DNA from: Desulfosporosinus sp049943955
GTDB taxonomy: Bacteria; Bacillota; Desulfitobacteriia; Desulfitobacteriales; Desulfitobacteriaceae
Direction: 5' to 3'
Assembly (NCBI RefSeq): GCF_049943955.1
Contig: NZ_JBNFTW010000005.1
Coordinates: 186,001-250,000, forward strand
DNA length: 64,000 nt
The position numbers were made by a program, and so were the translations under genes. A model generated the notes under the pieces. That model did no database searches. It worked only from the letters and a program-made list of their open reading frames with translations, and was not told where the DNA came from. Positions 1 through 9,947 of this stretch are shown here, piece after piece (within the stretch, counting starts at the first letter, position 1; every line of letters begins with the position of its first letter).

Positions 1-1633
1 CATTAACGGTGGTGTAGCCACTTCCACCATCTAAGGGCAAAAACAGAATTGCTTGTTCTTTGACATCATAAGCGGCGACGGCTTTTCCAGCCGAATTGAG
101 AAAAATGGGCTTTGTTTTTATACGCTTAGTACGTTCTGCGTTTGCCGAAATGTACTTATACAGTGAGTGTAGCCATTCAATTTTCTGTGATTCAATGAAG
201 ACCTTGCTTATCAAATCGATGATGGCGTTATCAGTGACAATATTCTCGACAACCGCCCGTATGTAGTCGAACTTCACGCTTCTACCAGCACTTCGCGGAG
301 TGCTAAGAGAAGCAAATGCCCACCTTGCATTTTCATTTTCGGTTAAGAAAGCTAATTGGTCATTCGAGAACACTTCAGCCAACTGACTATTATCAACGCC
401 GCCCCAATAAGCGTTTGGGGAAGACATGTAGCCATATTCCAAAGTAGGTATGATGGCTTCGGTTTCAAAAGACTCTTTTACTGCTGTGTAGAACGGTTTG
501 AACGATATTGTTTTCTTACTATTAACATCACTGAAACCGCTCTCATCATACGGCACAATATCAAAGATATTGTCATCAATTAGCGGTACGGGTTTCGATT
601 GTCCTATGTCCCTAAGATAAACAAGACTGTCAGCCGCCAACTCCGACAGCAATGAAATCATATCAAGGTTGTGCTGAACACCAGCACGGATTCCCTCCCG
701 GCTATCTGTGAGGAGGAACGGAGCATGAATAATGAAGTTCAACCCCGTAACTTCCTTCGTTGGGAAGAAGCAAAAGGCACTATGCGTTTTGGGGATTAAA
801 TGCCCCTCGCCATCAACGAAAAAACCGACACAATATGTATGATCCTTCCCGTCATCACGAGAAAACAACCATAGCAAATTGTCATAGAGTTCTTCTCGGC
901 TTGCCCCGTCGTTTTGAGTAAGTCTGATAAACTCGGCGGTTGTGCCATTGAAATTATGTCGTTCCTCGACGGTCTTCCCATATAATCCAAGTATACCAGA
1001 AACCTTGAATTCAATATCCTTTAGATTTGACAGGAACAAGAGCGGGTAATCTAAAGAGCGTAATTTTTCGGAAATGTCAGCATACGCTTCTTCCGCGCTA
1101 CGCTTATCGTGGTCAAATGGGAAGACAAACAAAGTTTCACCGTCCCGTCTGCCCGGATAGTCCTCTTCGAGACGGATGGGAACAATGAACCGCTCAATTT
1201 TAAAAAACACGTTCGGGTCATAAATGTGAGGGGTAGCGGTGTACTGGAACACCGCTTTAAATCCTACGCCGAATTTGCCTATAGTGGCTTCGTCAGTTTT
1301 GTTAGAACCACCGACCGCTGTAATCGCGTTTATGTCACCGAGCGTTCCACGTTCAAGGTCTTCTGCCTCCGTAGCAGGGTTAGAAACCGAAAAGCGGCGT
1401 ATACCATTATGAGCAAACACAAGCCTGTCCCTTAACAACTCAAAGCGGGCCGACGTTGCCTTCGCATCGTTAGCATTTTGGAGCAGTTCATATATGAAGT
1501 GTGCCTGGTCGGAGTATTTCTCGACCACGCTATTTTTAACACCTCTCAAGCGAAAGGATTCAAGTGCCTTTGCGGATTCCATCGCATCAGCGGTTAGTGC
1601 TTCGAAGTAAATTGCCTGTTGTTTATCCATCAT
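1..1633 (-). CDS. Sacsin/HSP90-like ATPase domain protein, 3' end outside window
   Basis: An uninterrupted minus-strand frame runs from an ATG at 1633 (preceded by GAGG about eight bases upstream) to the window edge, giving about 544 N-terminal residues. It has a Bergerat-fold ATPase start: helix with the N-box ELLQNANDA near residue 50, then a GKFGVGFKAVF motif near residue 115. This combination is typical of the sacsin N-terminal ATPase-like domain, a GHKL/HSP90 relative. The rest shows no second domain I recognise. Proteins of this type often sit in restriction and defence islands, usually with a helicase or nuclease; the nuclease-domain fragment 28 bp upstream fits that. The substrate is unknown and the C-terminus is not visible. 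Confidence 0.8.
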   Translation of the reverse strand, partial: MMDKQQAIYFEALTADAMESAKALESFRLRGVKNSVVEKYSDQAHFIYELLQNANDAKATSARFELLRDRLVFAHNGIRRFSVSNPATEAEDLERGTLGDINAITAVGGSNKTDEATIGKFGVGFKAVFQYTATPHIYDPNVFFKIERFIVPIRLEEDYPGRRDGETLFVFPFDHDKRSAEEAYADISEKLRSLDYPLLFLSNLKDIEFKVSGILGLYGKTVEERHNFNGTTAEFIRLTQNDGASREELYDNLLWLFSRDDGKDHTYCVGFFVDGEGHLIPKTHSAFCFFPTKEVTGLNFIIHAPFLLTDSREGIRAGVQHNLDMISLLSELAADSLVYLRDIGQSKPVPLIDDNIFDIVPYDESGFSDVNSKKTISFKPFYTAVKESFETEAIIPTLEYGYMSSPNAYWGGVDNSQLAEVFSNDQLAFLTENENARWAFASLSTPRSAGRSVKFDYIRAVVENIVTDNAIIDLISKVFIESQKIEWLHSLYKYISANAERTKRIKTKPIFLNSAGKAVAAYDVKEQAILFLPLDGGSGYTTVN

Positions 1634-1661
1634 GGTACGACCTCGTTCTGTGTTTAGATTA

Positions 1662-2129
1662 TTACCGCAAATATTTCTCAATAAGAGCCTTTATCGCCAC
1701 AGAGTCAATGCTACCGTTCATGTCATCGTAAGACACAATCAGGTTTTCGCCTTCTATGATGTCGTGTTTGGCGTATACTGCTTTCTTTTCTTCCCACCGC
1801 TGGAGGTAGTGCCTGTCCGACATCATGCCGCAGTGTTCCCAGTAATAGAGCATACCGCTTTCAGCATCGTCGATTGTGAAATCAGGGATTCGTGTGCCGT
1901 CCTCGCCGAGGGATAGTTCCTTTTCGTATTCGTAAGGAATTCGGGCTTCGTGGAGCATATTGGCTATAATCACCTCCGACTTGGAGCGAACCAGTTCACC
2001 TTTGAGTGTTTTGTGAATCAGTGATGCCTCATAGTAACGCTGCTTGAACTCGATGATTTCAGGCTTCTCAAACAAGCAAGTAAAGCGACGAGCTATGTCC
2101 AAGAACGCTTTCGATGTTTGCCCCTGCAT
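1662..2129 (-). pseudogene. 3' fragment of a larger gene encoding a PD-(D/E)XK-like nuclease domain
   Basis: The 155 residues carry the arrangement of a restriction-endonuclease-like fold: a helix SKSEVIIANML with a glutamate, then RIPDFTI with the acidic PD, then YYWEHCGM with a glutamate two residues before a glycine-type turn. Such domains are known at the C-terminus of large helicase or ATPase proteins. No ribosome site precedes the ATG at 2129, and upstream of that ATG the reading frame continues directly into residues that belong to the metallo-beta-lactamase remnant (AVISVGK). It is therefore most likely the tail of a gene whose front was replaced in a recombination. It ends 28 bp before the sacsin-like ATPase gene and was probably its operon partner. 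Confidence 0.6.
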
Positions 2130-3198
2130 TTTCCCGACACTGATAACCGCATATTTCGGTTGAACCTTCGCTAAAACGCAGGTGACGTTGATGTGTCTGA
2201 TCCATGGTGCCCGACCTTTAGTACATTAGCTTTAAGTAAATAGCCGGCATTGATGATCTCCGAATCAGATTACGCCTGAGCATCTCCCATAAAGAGAAAG
2301 GTATTATTCCCGTATGTTAGGTGAATTACTGCAGAATAGTCATTAGCATCTTCATAGCTTGCAGAGTTAGGAGCTAAGAGTTGCGCTGATATTCACTTCC
2401 AAAATCAAGTTTCAATCCCGCCTTCGCTTGGACGGGACTGAGGCCCTTGCTTCCCATCACGGAAACTAGATCTTTAAAGACTTGTGTGTTCGCCGATTCT
2501 TTCGGCATAACGACTTGCCCGATCATGAAATTCTTAAGAATTTCAGGCGAGGATCCTATATGATCTTCGTGCATATGCGTGAGAACAAGGGTATCAATTT
2601 TATTTACACCCTGCTTATTCAGGTAACTAGAAATTGTTCCATAATCTTCTTTGTTCCCAGTATTAACCAGTATTAATAAGAAGGTTTTTACCATTGGGAA
2701 TTTGAACGAGAATTGAATCAGCCTGTCCAACATCAATATACGAAACTTTTAGTTTATCTCCGACATTGACTTGAGTTGGCTGTATCATATCGGATTTATT
2801 GTTCGTGCTGGTTGCAACTGCTTTGAAAGATCTGAGCTTTTCGTCTCTGTCACTTTAGTGTTACTTGCGGTACTTATCACGGGGACAGATGTCTTACTAG
2901 TATCTGTTGGTGAAGTTGTTGTTGCGAGCACAGTAGTCGCAAAAAGGAATATGTAGGCGATTGAAGCAATTGCCATTCTCCCTTTATGTTTTGTTCGAAA
3001 TCCACAAGGTCGTTTCTGATAGGCCGTGGTCAGCATTTTCTTTGGTCGCTTCCAAAGATAGATAAGTGCTCCGACAAATGTAATAAACAGGTTGAATAAA
3101 ACCCTTTTGTATTCCTTGGTCACACCCCGCTTTTGCGGATCGGTATAGATATAATAGTTTAATAGCATGGATACGACAAATAAGATGATTACAGTCAT
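2130..3198 (-). pseudogene. Dead ComEC-like secreted metallo-beta-lactamase-fold protein
   Basis: Read across three frames the segment encodes, in order: an N-terminal part with two hydrophobic segments and a Thr/Ser-rich linker (3198 to 2785), KVSYIDVGQADSILVQ, then THMHEDHIGS (metal-binding HxHxDH), a LAPNSASYEDANDYS stretch, FLFMGDAQ, and VGHHGSDTSTSPAF. This is the order of the ComEC/Rec2-type metallo-beta-lactamase domain. The frame is broken near 2770, at a short duplication near 2665 (aatactgg repeated), again near 2395, by an in-frame TAA in the FMGDAQA region (near 2272), and near 2185. The 3' end stops abruptly at VISVGK next to the foreign nuclease fragment. It cannot make the enzyme. 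Confidence 0.75.
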
Positions 3199-3220
3199 TA
3201 TATCCCCCCTCCTGCATTAA

Positions 3221-3430
3221 TTATAGCAAATTTTTTGCCGCACAAATTAGTATTAAACAAATCAAGCCGATTCCGGCTAATTTGAGATGCTGGAGAGCAT
3301 CATGGTTGATAAAGTAATTTGCTATCGGATTTCCTTCCCATGCTCCTTTGCCGATTGCGAGTATGGTTGTTATCTAATCAGCTAAATTTAGAATGCAGAA
3401 AAGTAGTAACAGTTTATATACTTTTTTCAG
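3221..3430 (-). pseudogene. Small two-helix membrane protein (DUF5658-like) with an internal stop
   Basis: A 70-codon frame reads KKVYKLLLLFCILNLAD, a TAG, then ITTILAIGKGAWEGNPIANY and a second hydrophobic helix ending AAKNLL. The phrase GAWEGNPIANYF after an AD-x-TT helix is characteristic of a small bacterial membrane protein family (DUF5658-like, from memory). A good AAAGGAGG lies upstream, with CTG as the only plausible start. Codon 19 is TAG where the family has an ordinary residue, so the gene is probably dead. Confidence 0.45.
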
Positions 3431-3861
3431 AGGGGTTACCTCCTTTGAATTTATCCTCATTCCAACTAAAGTCAGTAAATAGTCTGCATAATATGCAAAG
3501 CTTGGCCCGTTTGAGGATAACAAGAATCCGCCAATTCGATAAGATCCTCTGCCACATCTTTATAGCAATGCTAGTTGAGTTAAGCATACAAGGATAGAGC
3601 ATAATTTAAAAACATCTTTTTGATCTCTAATTTCAAAAGACATATAATGCCTTATGTTTTTATCCAAATGCTTCGAGCGTGCTTGGTGTAATACCCGTAG
3701 ACAATTTTTTGCATCAATTTACATGCAACGGCTTGATTGTTCAAATACTGTGAAAGAATATCCAAATACAACTCTTCATGCCTTTTAACCCAACATTAGC
3801 ATAGGAACACACAGCCGTAACTTGTGTTAATCCTGAAAAAGTCATTAAGGCCGAAAACAAC
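3431..3861 (-). other. Gene-free stretch with protein-coding debris
   Basis: No intact gene. Two minus-strand snippets look once-coding: one ending at 3472 reads DVAEDLIELADSCYP and then ALHIMQTIY; another ending at 3652 reads EELYLDILSQYLNNQAVACK followed by MQKIVYGYYTKHARSIW. Both lack starts and ribosome sites. I cannot name the parent genes. Confidence 0.35.
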
Positions 3862-6006
3862 TTAAGAATCCAATAATCTTTGTAGCGATGAAATTTTAAT
3901 ATACAGAGAATCATCTACACCATTTATTAGCTTTACTATTTCAAGTGAACAACTAATGATTGTTTTTGCATTCTGTTTATCTTCTTTTTCTATAAGGCAT
4001 TCCGCTAAATAATAACCGTAATCAGCGTACCATAAATATTGCTCAAAATGGTTCTTAATTTTTTTAGAAAATTCCATTATTCTCATTTTTGGTAGAATTT
4101 CCGGAATTAATCTTATCATCAATTCTGATAATCTATTATTTAACATAACAACCTTATCAATTTGCCCAATATTTTTGTAATTTTTTATTTGAAGATATAA
4201 TATTTTAACTATAAATTGCTCATCTTTCTCTTTTTCTCCTTCATCTAAAAGCTTGTTTAGAAGAGATTCAATTGTATAATATTTTCTTCTATCACAGTAA
4301 AATCTTAAAATATTATTTGTTATTTTTATAATTAAATTATCTGAAATATCAAGGTTAGACTCTGACTCTAACCACTTTAATATAATATTGTACTGTTTTT
4401 CAGCCAGATCGAAATCTTCCAGACCTTCATAATTAAAAGCTAAATTATATCTAGCAATTATATCTTCCTTTTTGTCATGACCTTTTTTTGATATTCCCAG
4501 ACACAATTCGTAAAAATTTAATGAATTTTTATAATCTCCCCTATTATAATATAAATTAGCTAACCTGTTGTATTGCTCTAACAATAAACAATAATCGATC
4601 GGCTCTTCTTCTTTAATTATATTTATGAGTTTATTACAAATAAGAATTGTCTTTTCATTATTTGTTACTGCGAATTCTTTAGATAAAAAATTTAGAAGTA
4701 TTTTAATTTTATGAATTTCAAGTTTGCTTAAATTTGTTAGTATTTTATCAAGTGAAATTACGGCTTCATTATTTGATATATTATTTAGTTTTTCATAAGC
4801 AATGTCTACCCAACGCTGGACAGCCTCATTATATAGAGTTATATAATTGAAAGATTGCTCAAATTTTTCTTGAGCTAAATTGAATTTTGAATTTCTTTCC
4901 TTACTTCTCTCAAGCTGGTTACCTTCTTGATATAATTGAAGACCCAGCTCCATATAAGATAGCGCTAATATATTCGATAATTTTTCATTTGATTTTGCTT
5001 GCTGGGCTGATATAAGTGTAATTACAGTCTCATAATCCGCTTTAAGAAAATGATAATTTGCATTATCTATCTCTAGTTTGTTTTCAAACTTTTTTGCTGC
5101 AGTTTGAATTATTCTTCTAGGTGTTTCTAATACATCAATCTCACCTTCTAATTCGGGTAAAAAATACTTATTTATTCTACTAAGAGAATCATCTAGATAA
5201 GAAAAAGGCTTGTTAACAAAGTCGGGGGGAAAACATCCAATCTTTTGAGCTAATTTTATTAAAAAACTATCCGCATCAAAGCCGTTAATATAAAAAGCGT
5301 ATCGATTTACATTTAGCAATTTTTCAAATACCATATTAGTTGGTTTTTTGTCGTTGTGAAGAACCCAAAACAATTTTGTGTTTAAAGTAGCTACTTTTGA
5401 TAATTGATCAAGAATCAAATCGTTTTCTCCACTATAACCAATAATAATCCATACTCTCCCCCTTCCGGCCTCTTCGAATACAGGCCTTAATCTCCCGGCG
5501 TAGCTATTACACTCCTCTTCTGTATTCAATAATGTAAACCCATCAAATTGACCATGCAAATAATAAATAGCTTTTTCAGGCACAAATGATTCATTGAAAA
5601 TCTTAGAAACTGCCAAGTCATAAACAGCTGGAAATTCATTAAGTAACGCTAAAGCTCTTATCAATAAACGATCAAAGTTTGTCGTGAGAATTCTATCAAC
5701 ATGGTTCTTCTTTAACAAATTAGCTAAGCAAATATGTGCCCAATTTATATTTGTATCCTTAACTTGTTCAATAATAAGTTGCCTTCTTTCCGCATGTGAC
5801 AATTTTTCCATGCATTTTGAATAGGTTTTTTCATCTACTACATTTTCGTAATGTGTCCGATATTTATCTTTTATCAGCTTTACAAATCCACTTGCCAAGG
5901 GGATACCAGCTGTTACTGAACACCCCGCCCCTACAAGGAATGAACACTTTCCTTTTGCATTAATAATACATTCAGCTATCTCATCGATACTCGAGGATTT
6001 ATTCAT
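3862..6006 (-). CDS. SIR2-domain protein with C-terminal TPR-like repeats; candidate NADase defence effector
   Basis: Residues 1 to about 270 are a SIR2 domain: GAGCSVTAGIP at 26-36 (NAD-binding loop), TTNFD at 108-112, and YLHG with the predicted catalytic histidine at 151. From about residue 300 to the end the protein is helical with repeated short helix pairs (for example LYYNRGDYKNSLNFYELCL and IARYNLAFNYEGLEDFDLAE), typical of TPR sensors. Related SIR2 proteins fused to large C-terminal sensor regions are known anti-phage NADases that deplete NAD on infection. The start at 6006 has AAGGTGA at proper spacing. It is a single gene with its own AT-rich upstream region and no partner. The SIR2 assignment is firm; the defence role is inferred. 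Confidence 0.8.
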   Translation of the reverse strand: MNKSSSIDEIAECIINAKGKCSFLVGAGCSVTAGIPLASGFVKLIKDKYRTHYENVVDEKTYSKCMEKLSHAERRQLIIEQVKDTNINWAHICLANLLKKNHVDRILTTNFDRLLIRALALLNEFPAVYDLAVSKIFNESFVPEKAIYYLHGQFDGFTLLNTEEECNSYAGRLRPVFEEAGRGRVWIIIGYSGENDLILDQLSKVATLNTKLFWVLHNDKKPTNMVFEKLLNVNRYAFYINGFDADSFLIKLAQKIGCFPPDFVNKPFSYLDDSLSRINKYFLPELEGEIDVLETPRRIIQTAAKKFENKLEIDNANYHFLKADYETVITLISAQQAKSNEKLSNILALSYMELGLQLYQEGNQLERSKERNSKFNLAQEKFEQSFNYITLYNEAVQRWVDIAYEKLNNISNNEAVISLDKILTNLSKLEIHKIKILLNFLSKEFAVTNNEKTILICNKLINIIKEEEPIDYCLLLEQYNRLANLYYNRGDYKNSLNFYELCLGISKKGHDKKEDIIARYNLAFNYEGLEDFDLAEKQYNIILKWLESESNLDISDNLIIKITNNILRFYCDRRKYYTIESLLNKLLDEGEKEKDEQFIVKILYLQIKNYKNIGQIDKVVMLNNRLSELMIRLIPEILPKMRIMEFSKKIKNHFEQYLWYADYGYYLAECLIEKEDKQNAKTIISCSLEIVKLINGVDDSLYIKISSLQRLLDS

Positions 6007-6616
6007 ACTATCACCTTACTTGTATTATTTTCCTTTATATTAAAATCTTTTATTTAAGATCATCAGAATAAGTTTTTACCCATAGTGTTAAGACCACAAC
6101 TATTACGATCCCCGATAACAGCAATAGGGCATTTACTCACGAATCCCGGCATATATGGCTGACAGTTTTGTTTGGATGAAAAATAACTTGCTAGGAAGCG
6201 TCGTGCTACCGACATATATGGCATTCAGAGCCTTAAAGTGATACCATTAATCAAAGACATACTTACCGTGTTCTTTTATTCCATCATATAAACTCGGCAG
6301 AGCAACATAGATACTTCTATATTTCTATATGGTCCTCCATATTCCTCCATTTCTAGATGCGGTTAGAAAAAAAGACACCCATTGGGCGTCAATTAATAAA
6401 TTCACATAGAGTCGGGTATCAAGGGGCGACACGCTATAAACGTGCCATCCCTTATTGCCAGATTAGGCTTAAACATTTTTAAGCTTTCACTAAATTAACT
6501 CAGCAAGAAGTTACAATTGAAGTAAAATTTTATTTCTTGAAGTTTACAAAGGGATGACAGAGCAAGCTTATTCATATCATAAACCACCCTGTAATAAAAT
6601 TTACGGGGTGATATTA
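6007..6616. other. Intergenic region between divergent genes
   Basis: About 600 bp between the SIR2 gene start and the next plus-strand gene. It should hold both promoters. I found no coding debris, strong hairpin or repeat beyond AT-rich DNA. Confidence 0.4.
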
Positions 6617-7129
6617 GTGAGATTTGAAACACATAGATCAATCGGCATTACTTCTTATTCAATTATTATACTACTGATTTTGCCTGTAACAACAATTAAT
6701 CAACTATTCCAACTGTTAATCGTAATTCCGATAACTTTCGTATCTTCAGTATTACCGGATTATGATAATGACTTTAATATTGAGCACCGGGGCCCAACTC
6801 ATAGTATTTTCATTTGGGCATTTTTATCCGTTCTCTTTGCTGGTTTGGTTAAATTACTTTACTGGTATTTAAATAGTCTCAAGTTGCCTCCCATACTTGC
6901 ACCCATCTTAGCGTTTTCGGCCCCTTATTTTATGCACCTAATTGCTGATAGTTTTACAGATAACGGAGTACGACTATTTTGGCCATATAATATGGATAAA
7001 CCTAGAAAGCCGATATTTCGGTTATGGTATTACTCAGACGGTAAAATGTATGAACAACTTGTCTCATTAGGGGTGAATACACTAAGTTTAGTGCTTTGGA
7101 TTGGTTTATTCTACCACACGTTAAAATGA
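6617..7129 (+). CDS. YdjM/LexA-regulated-type membrane-bound metal-dependent hydrolase (DUF457)
   Basis: The 170-residue protein begins at GTG 6617, which has GGGGTGA five bases upstream; upstream codons in the same frame lack a ribosome site. It opens with a helix, then SSVLPDYDNDFNIEHRGPTH, the hallmark DxD...HRGxTH signature of the DUF457/YdjM family of integral membrane proteins, and has three to four hydrophobic segments. Family members are called metal-dependent hydrolases, but the substrate is unknown. It may share a transcript with the coiled-coil gene that follows. Confidence 0.8.
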   Translation: MRFETHRSIGITSYSIIILLILPVTTINQLFQLLIVIPITFVSSVLPDYDNDFNIEHRGPTHSIFIWAFLSVLFAGLVKLLYWYLNSLKLPPILAPILAFSAPYFMHLIADSFTDNGVRLFWPYNMDKPRKPIFRLWYYSDGKMYEQLVSLGVNTLSLVLWIGLFYHTLK

Positions 7130-7182
7130 ATAATAGGACATTCTGTCAATTTAATAGGAATGTACAAAAGGAGGGGATTGTA

Positions 7183-7755
7183 GTGTCCTACCGTTTGTAC
7201 AAACCGTTAAATAATGCGAATAATATTCCAAGTGCAATATTAGAAAATCTTGCTACTATACTTCAAGATGCTATGGGTAAAATTAGACCGGGGAAACATG
7301 AATTCATTCCAGTAGGCCCAATTATGATTGTTAATTGTTCCGATATTAAAGAGCCAATTGAACAGGTGAAAGTCTCATCTAGTGATAATATACCGAAGAA
7401 AATCAACTATGAAGATTTACCTGATAAAATTCAGCAAACCCTCAAGCAGTTACAAACTGACTATGACCTGACCTTAAGACAAATTAACAAATTGAAAAAA
7501 GAGTTAAAAAAAGAAGAAGTCACTTTGTTGAATATTAATCAACAGATTGAGCACCTCAAAAGAGAGGCCGGCATCTTAAAAAAACAACGTCAACAGAAGA
7601 AACTCAGAAACAAATTTGAAAAAAGATATGACGATTTTACTGCAATACTGAACAGCGACTTACTGCTTCTAGAGCCCGATGACAGAAAAGAAGTAATAAT
7701 ATTACTTGAAAACGTATCAGCTGTGATTAGAGACACTATTTTAAAATTATACTGA
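7183..7755 (+). CDS. Coiled-coil protein of unknown function
   Basis: The GTG at 7183 follows AAAGGAGGGG at ideal spacing and yields 190 residues; an upstream in-frame ATG overlapping the previous gene has no ribosome site. Residues about 95-165 are a long charged coiled coil (LKKELKKEEVTLLNINQQI and following), with a helical tail ending DTILKLY. No catalytic motif or membrane segment is visible. It lies 53 bp after the DUF457 gene and is probably co-transcribed. I do not recognise a family. Confidence 0.6.
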   Translation: MSYRLYKPLNNANNIPSAILENLATILQDAMGKIRPGKHEFIPVGPIMIVNCSDIKEPIEQVKVSSSDNIPKKINYEDLPDKIQQTLKQLQTDYDLTLRQINKLKKELKKEEVTLLNINQQIEHLKREAGILKKQRQQKKLRNKFEKRYDDFTAILNSDLLLLEPDDRKEVIILLENVSAVIRDTILKLY

Positions 7756-7812
7756 ATTAACTGCACAAACGCGCAGTCGCACGGTTGTTAGACCCGTTTA
7801 TTCTCGAATTTT

Positions 7813-8205
7813 TTATGCCCAGTCTTCAAGTTTCCCTATAACCTTTCCTTCATAAGGAGTTCCTAAAGCATGGTCAGCAACAGCGATGAAAGTGTCCGGA
7901 GAAACACCTTCATTAACACAATATTGAGCAAAGATGCGTATTTGCTTGAAACCTTTATCAAACGGATCTAATGCCGGGCTACCTTCAAGTGTATATTTAT
8001 TATCACCTGCATATTTAACAAATCTTAGAGTATAGTCATCGTCATAATATCTCTGCCCCAGTGGAGACAAAGCGTAGCTATGATGGAAGTCGAATTTTTG
8101 GGCTGTTTCAAAATCATATGATTCTACATAGCCGTTATTAGCTACTATTCCAAGGAAAGGTTTTTGAGCAGAATTTTTTCCGGAGTATTTATTTATTTCA
8201 GTCAT
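7813..8205 (-). CDS. Hypothetical protein, 130 residues
   Basis: It starts at ATG 8205 with AAAGGGGCC upstream. The sequence is soluble and aromatic-rich (FDFHHSYALSPLGQRYYDDD) with an even codon pattern and no repeats, membrane segments or known motif. It lies tail-to-tail with the coiled-coil gene. I do not recognise it. Confidence 0.6.
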   Translation of the reverse strand: MTEINKYSGKNSAQKPFLGIVANNGYVESYDFETAQKFDFHHSYALSPLGQRYYDDDYTLRFVKYAGDNKYTLEGSPALDPFDKGFKQIRIFAQYCVNEGVSPDTFIAVADHALGTPYEGKVIGKLEDWA

Positions 8206-8420
8206 AATAGGCCCCTTTTGAATTTATAATACTTATTTATATAAAGGAAAAAGCAACTCGACTTAAGCACTGTTTATCCTAAGTTTAGAACAAAATCCTG
8301 GATAAATATACTATTATTATTGAGGAGAAGTAAAACTACTAGATCACAAAAATATCTTTACTTTATATTAGACCCTCATGCCGCTTAGCGGCACCATCAA
8401 AGAATGAAGTAAAGAATGTT

Positions 8421-9328
8421 CTCATGTGGCCATGGAGAGCACCGGTGTCTATTAGAAACCTATTTGCAATCTTTTAGAGTTGAATGAAATTGAAACTCTC
8501 GTTGCTAATGCGCAGCACATTAAGGCGGTTCCAGGTCGAAAGACGGATGTTAAAGATGCTGAGTGGATTGCTGATCTTTTACGTCATGGATTGCTCAAAG
8601 GAAGCTTCATTCCCGATCGAGATCAAAGAGAACTTCGAGAATTAGTCCGTTATCGCCGCAGTTTAATTGAAGAGCGTGCTCGTGAGGTCAATCGATTACA
8701 GAAATTCTTAGAAGGAGCGAATATTAAACTCGCCTCTTTTGCTAGCAACGTTATGGGAGTATCCGGACGAGCAATGATTGATGCGATTATTCAAGATGTG
8801 AATGACCCCATATTGTTAGCATTTTTAGCCAAAGGAAGACTTAAGAACAGGAAGGAAGCTCTTGAAAAAGCATTAAATAGTCTAATCGGACCTCATCAGA
8901 AAATGATTCTTAAAAGTCAACTCGAACACATTGACTTTTAAGACCAAAAGATTAGTAGTCTAGATCGGGAAGTGGTGAACCGTACACTCCCTTTTGAAGA
9001 AGACCTGTAGTTTCTGGATACTGTTCCGGGCATTGGTCGACGTATTGCCGAAGAAATTGTAGCTGAAATTGGTACCGATATGAGTCGCTTTCCAAGCGAT
9101 GCCCATCTCTCATCATGGGCGGGAATGTCTCCAGTTCAGAATGAAAGTGCAAGGAAACGCAAGTCCAGTCGAACTCGTAAAGGGAACAATGCACTAAGAA
9201 GAACTCTGACAGAAGCCGCACGGGCGGCAGCCCGAAATCAGGGATTAGATAAACTCAAAAAGATAAATTCCGTGAGTTTGGAGGGTAGAATTATAGTTAG
9301 TCTCTCGCACAAAATCGCCGAAGTTTAA
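8421..9328 (+). pseudogene. Dead IS110-family (DEDD) transposase
   Basis: One frame reads through AMESTGVY, a TAG at 8453-8455 where the family has Trp (YWKP), the RKTDVKDAEWIADLLRHGL core, a TAA at 8939-8941, another TAG at 9008-9010, and then the C-terminal DTVPGIGRRIAEEI and AGMSPVQNESARKRKSS of the IS116/IS110/IS902 domain. The three stops are in one frame, so decay is by point mutation. The first part of the DEDD domain is missing and the 3' end diverges after about 9260. No terminal repeats are expected for IS110 and none were found. Confidence 0.85.
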
Positions 9329-9947
9329 CTCTTGTATTACAATCTTACCGGAGATCGCCTCATACTCTTCCACACGATACTTTACACTTTTTGTCTAATC
9401 TATTTCTTCAGTTTCTACAGGACTGCTTAACAATCGTCTTTCCAGAATCCTTTACAGTTTCAAAAAATCAATTGCGGCATTTAATTTAAATTAAACCGTT
9501 TCATATGTAAACCATAAAGGGACGTGAATTAATTTCTCTAACCCGCTCTAAAATGCAACTCAACTTTTCGTACTACGTCAAGATCAGTGTCAAAATATAC
9601 TGCATCGGAATCTGTATTTAAATCCATACATATTCAGTTTTGTCTTATACTAAATGGTTCAAATTATATTCCGATATAAATAGGACTGCCAGTAAGGCAG
9701 TCTTTCGCTTGTTACCAGGTGATGACCTAATCACATTCACAAGGATAAATTATTTAGCAGTTAAAAAGCGACTCCCCAGGATCTTGAACACGTAAATAAT
9801 ATTCCCATCCGCTTGCAAGGATTTCATCATTTTAATAAAATTAATATGTCTTGTATTATTGACTCAAATATATTTCTTAATTTCGTTATAATTTACCTTC
9901 TTGATTATTAGTAGGCAAGTTTACTTCAGGCGCAAAGGAGTAATAAA
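9329..9947. other. Intergenic region upstream of the PLD-Z1 operon
   Basis: No coding signal seen. It contains one terminator-like hairpin (listed separately) and AT-rich DNA before 9948 that should carry the promoter of the PLD-Z1-PLD operon. Confidence 0.4.
9684..9705 (+). terminator. Rho-independent terminator-like hairpin
   Basis: A perfect 7-bp stem GACTGCC / GGCAGTC with a five-base loop is followed by TTT. It sits between the dead transposase and the PLD operon. Confidence 0.5.
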
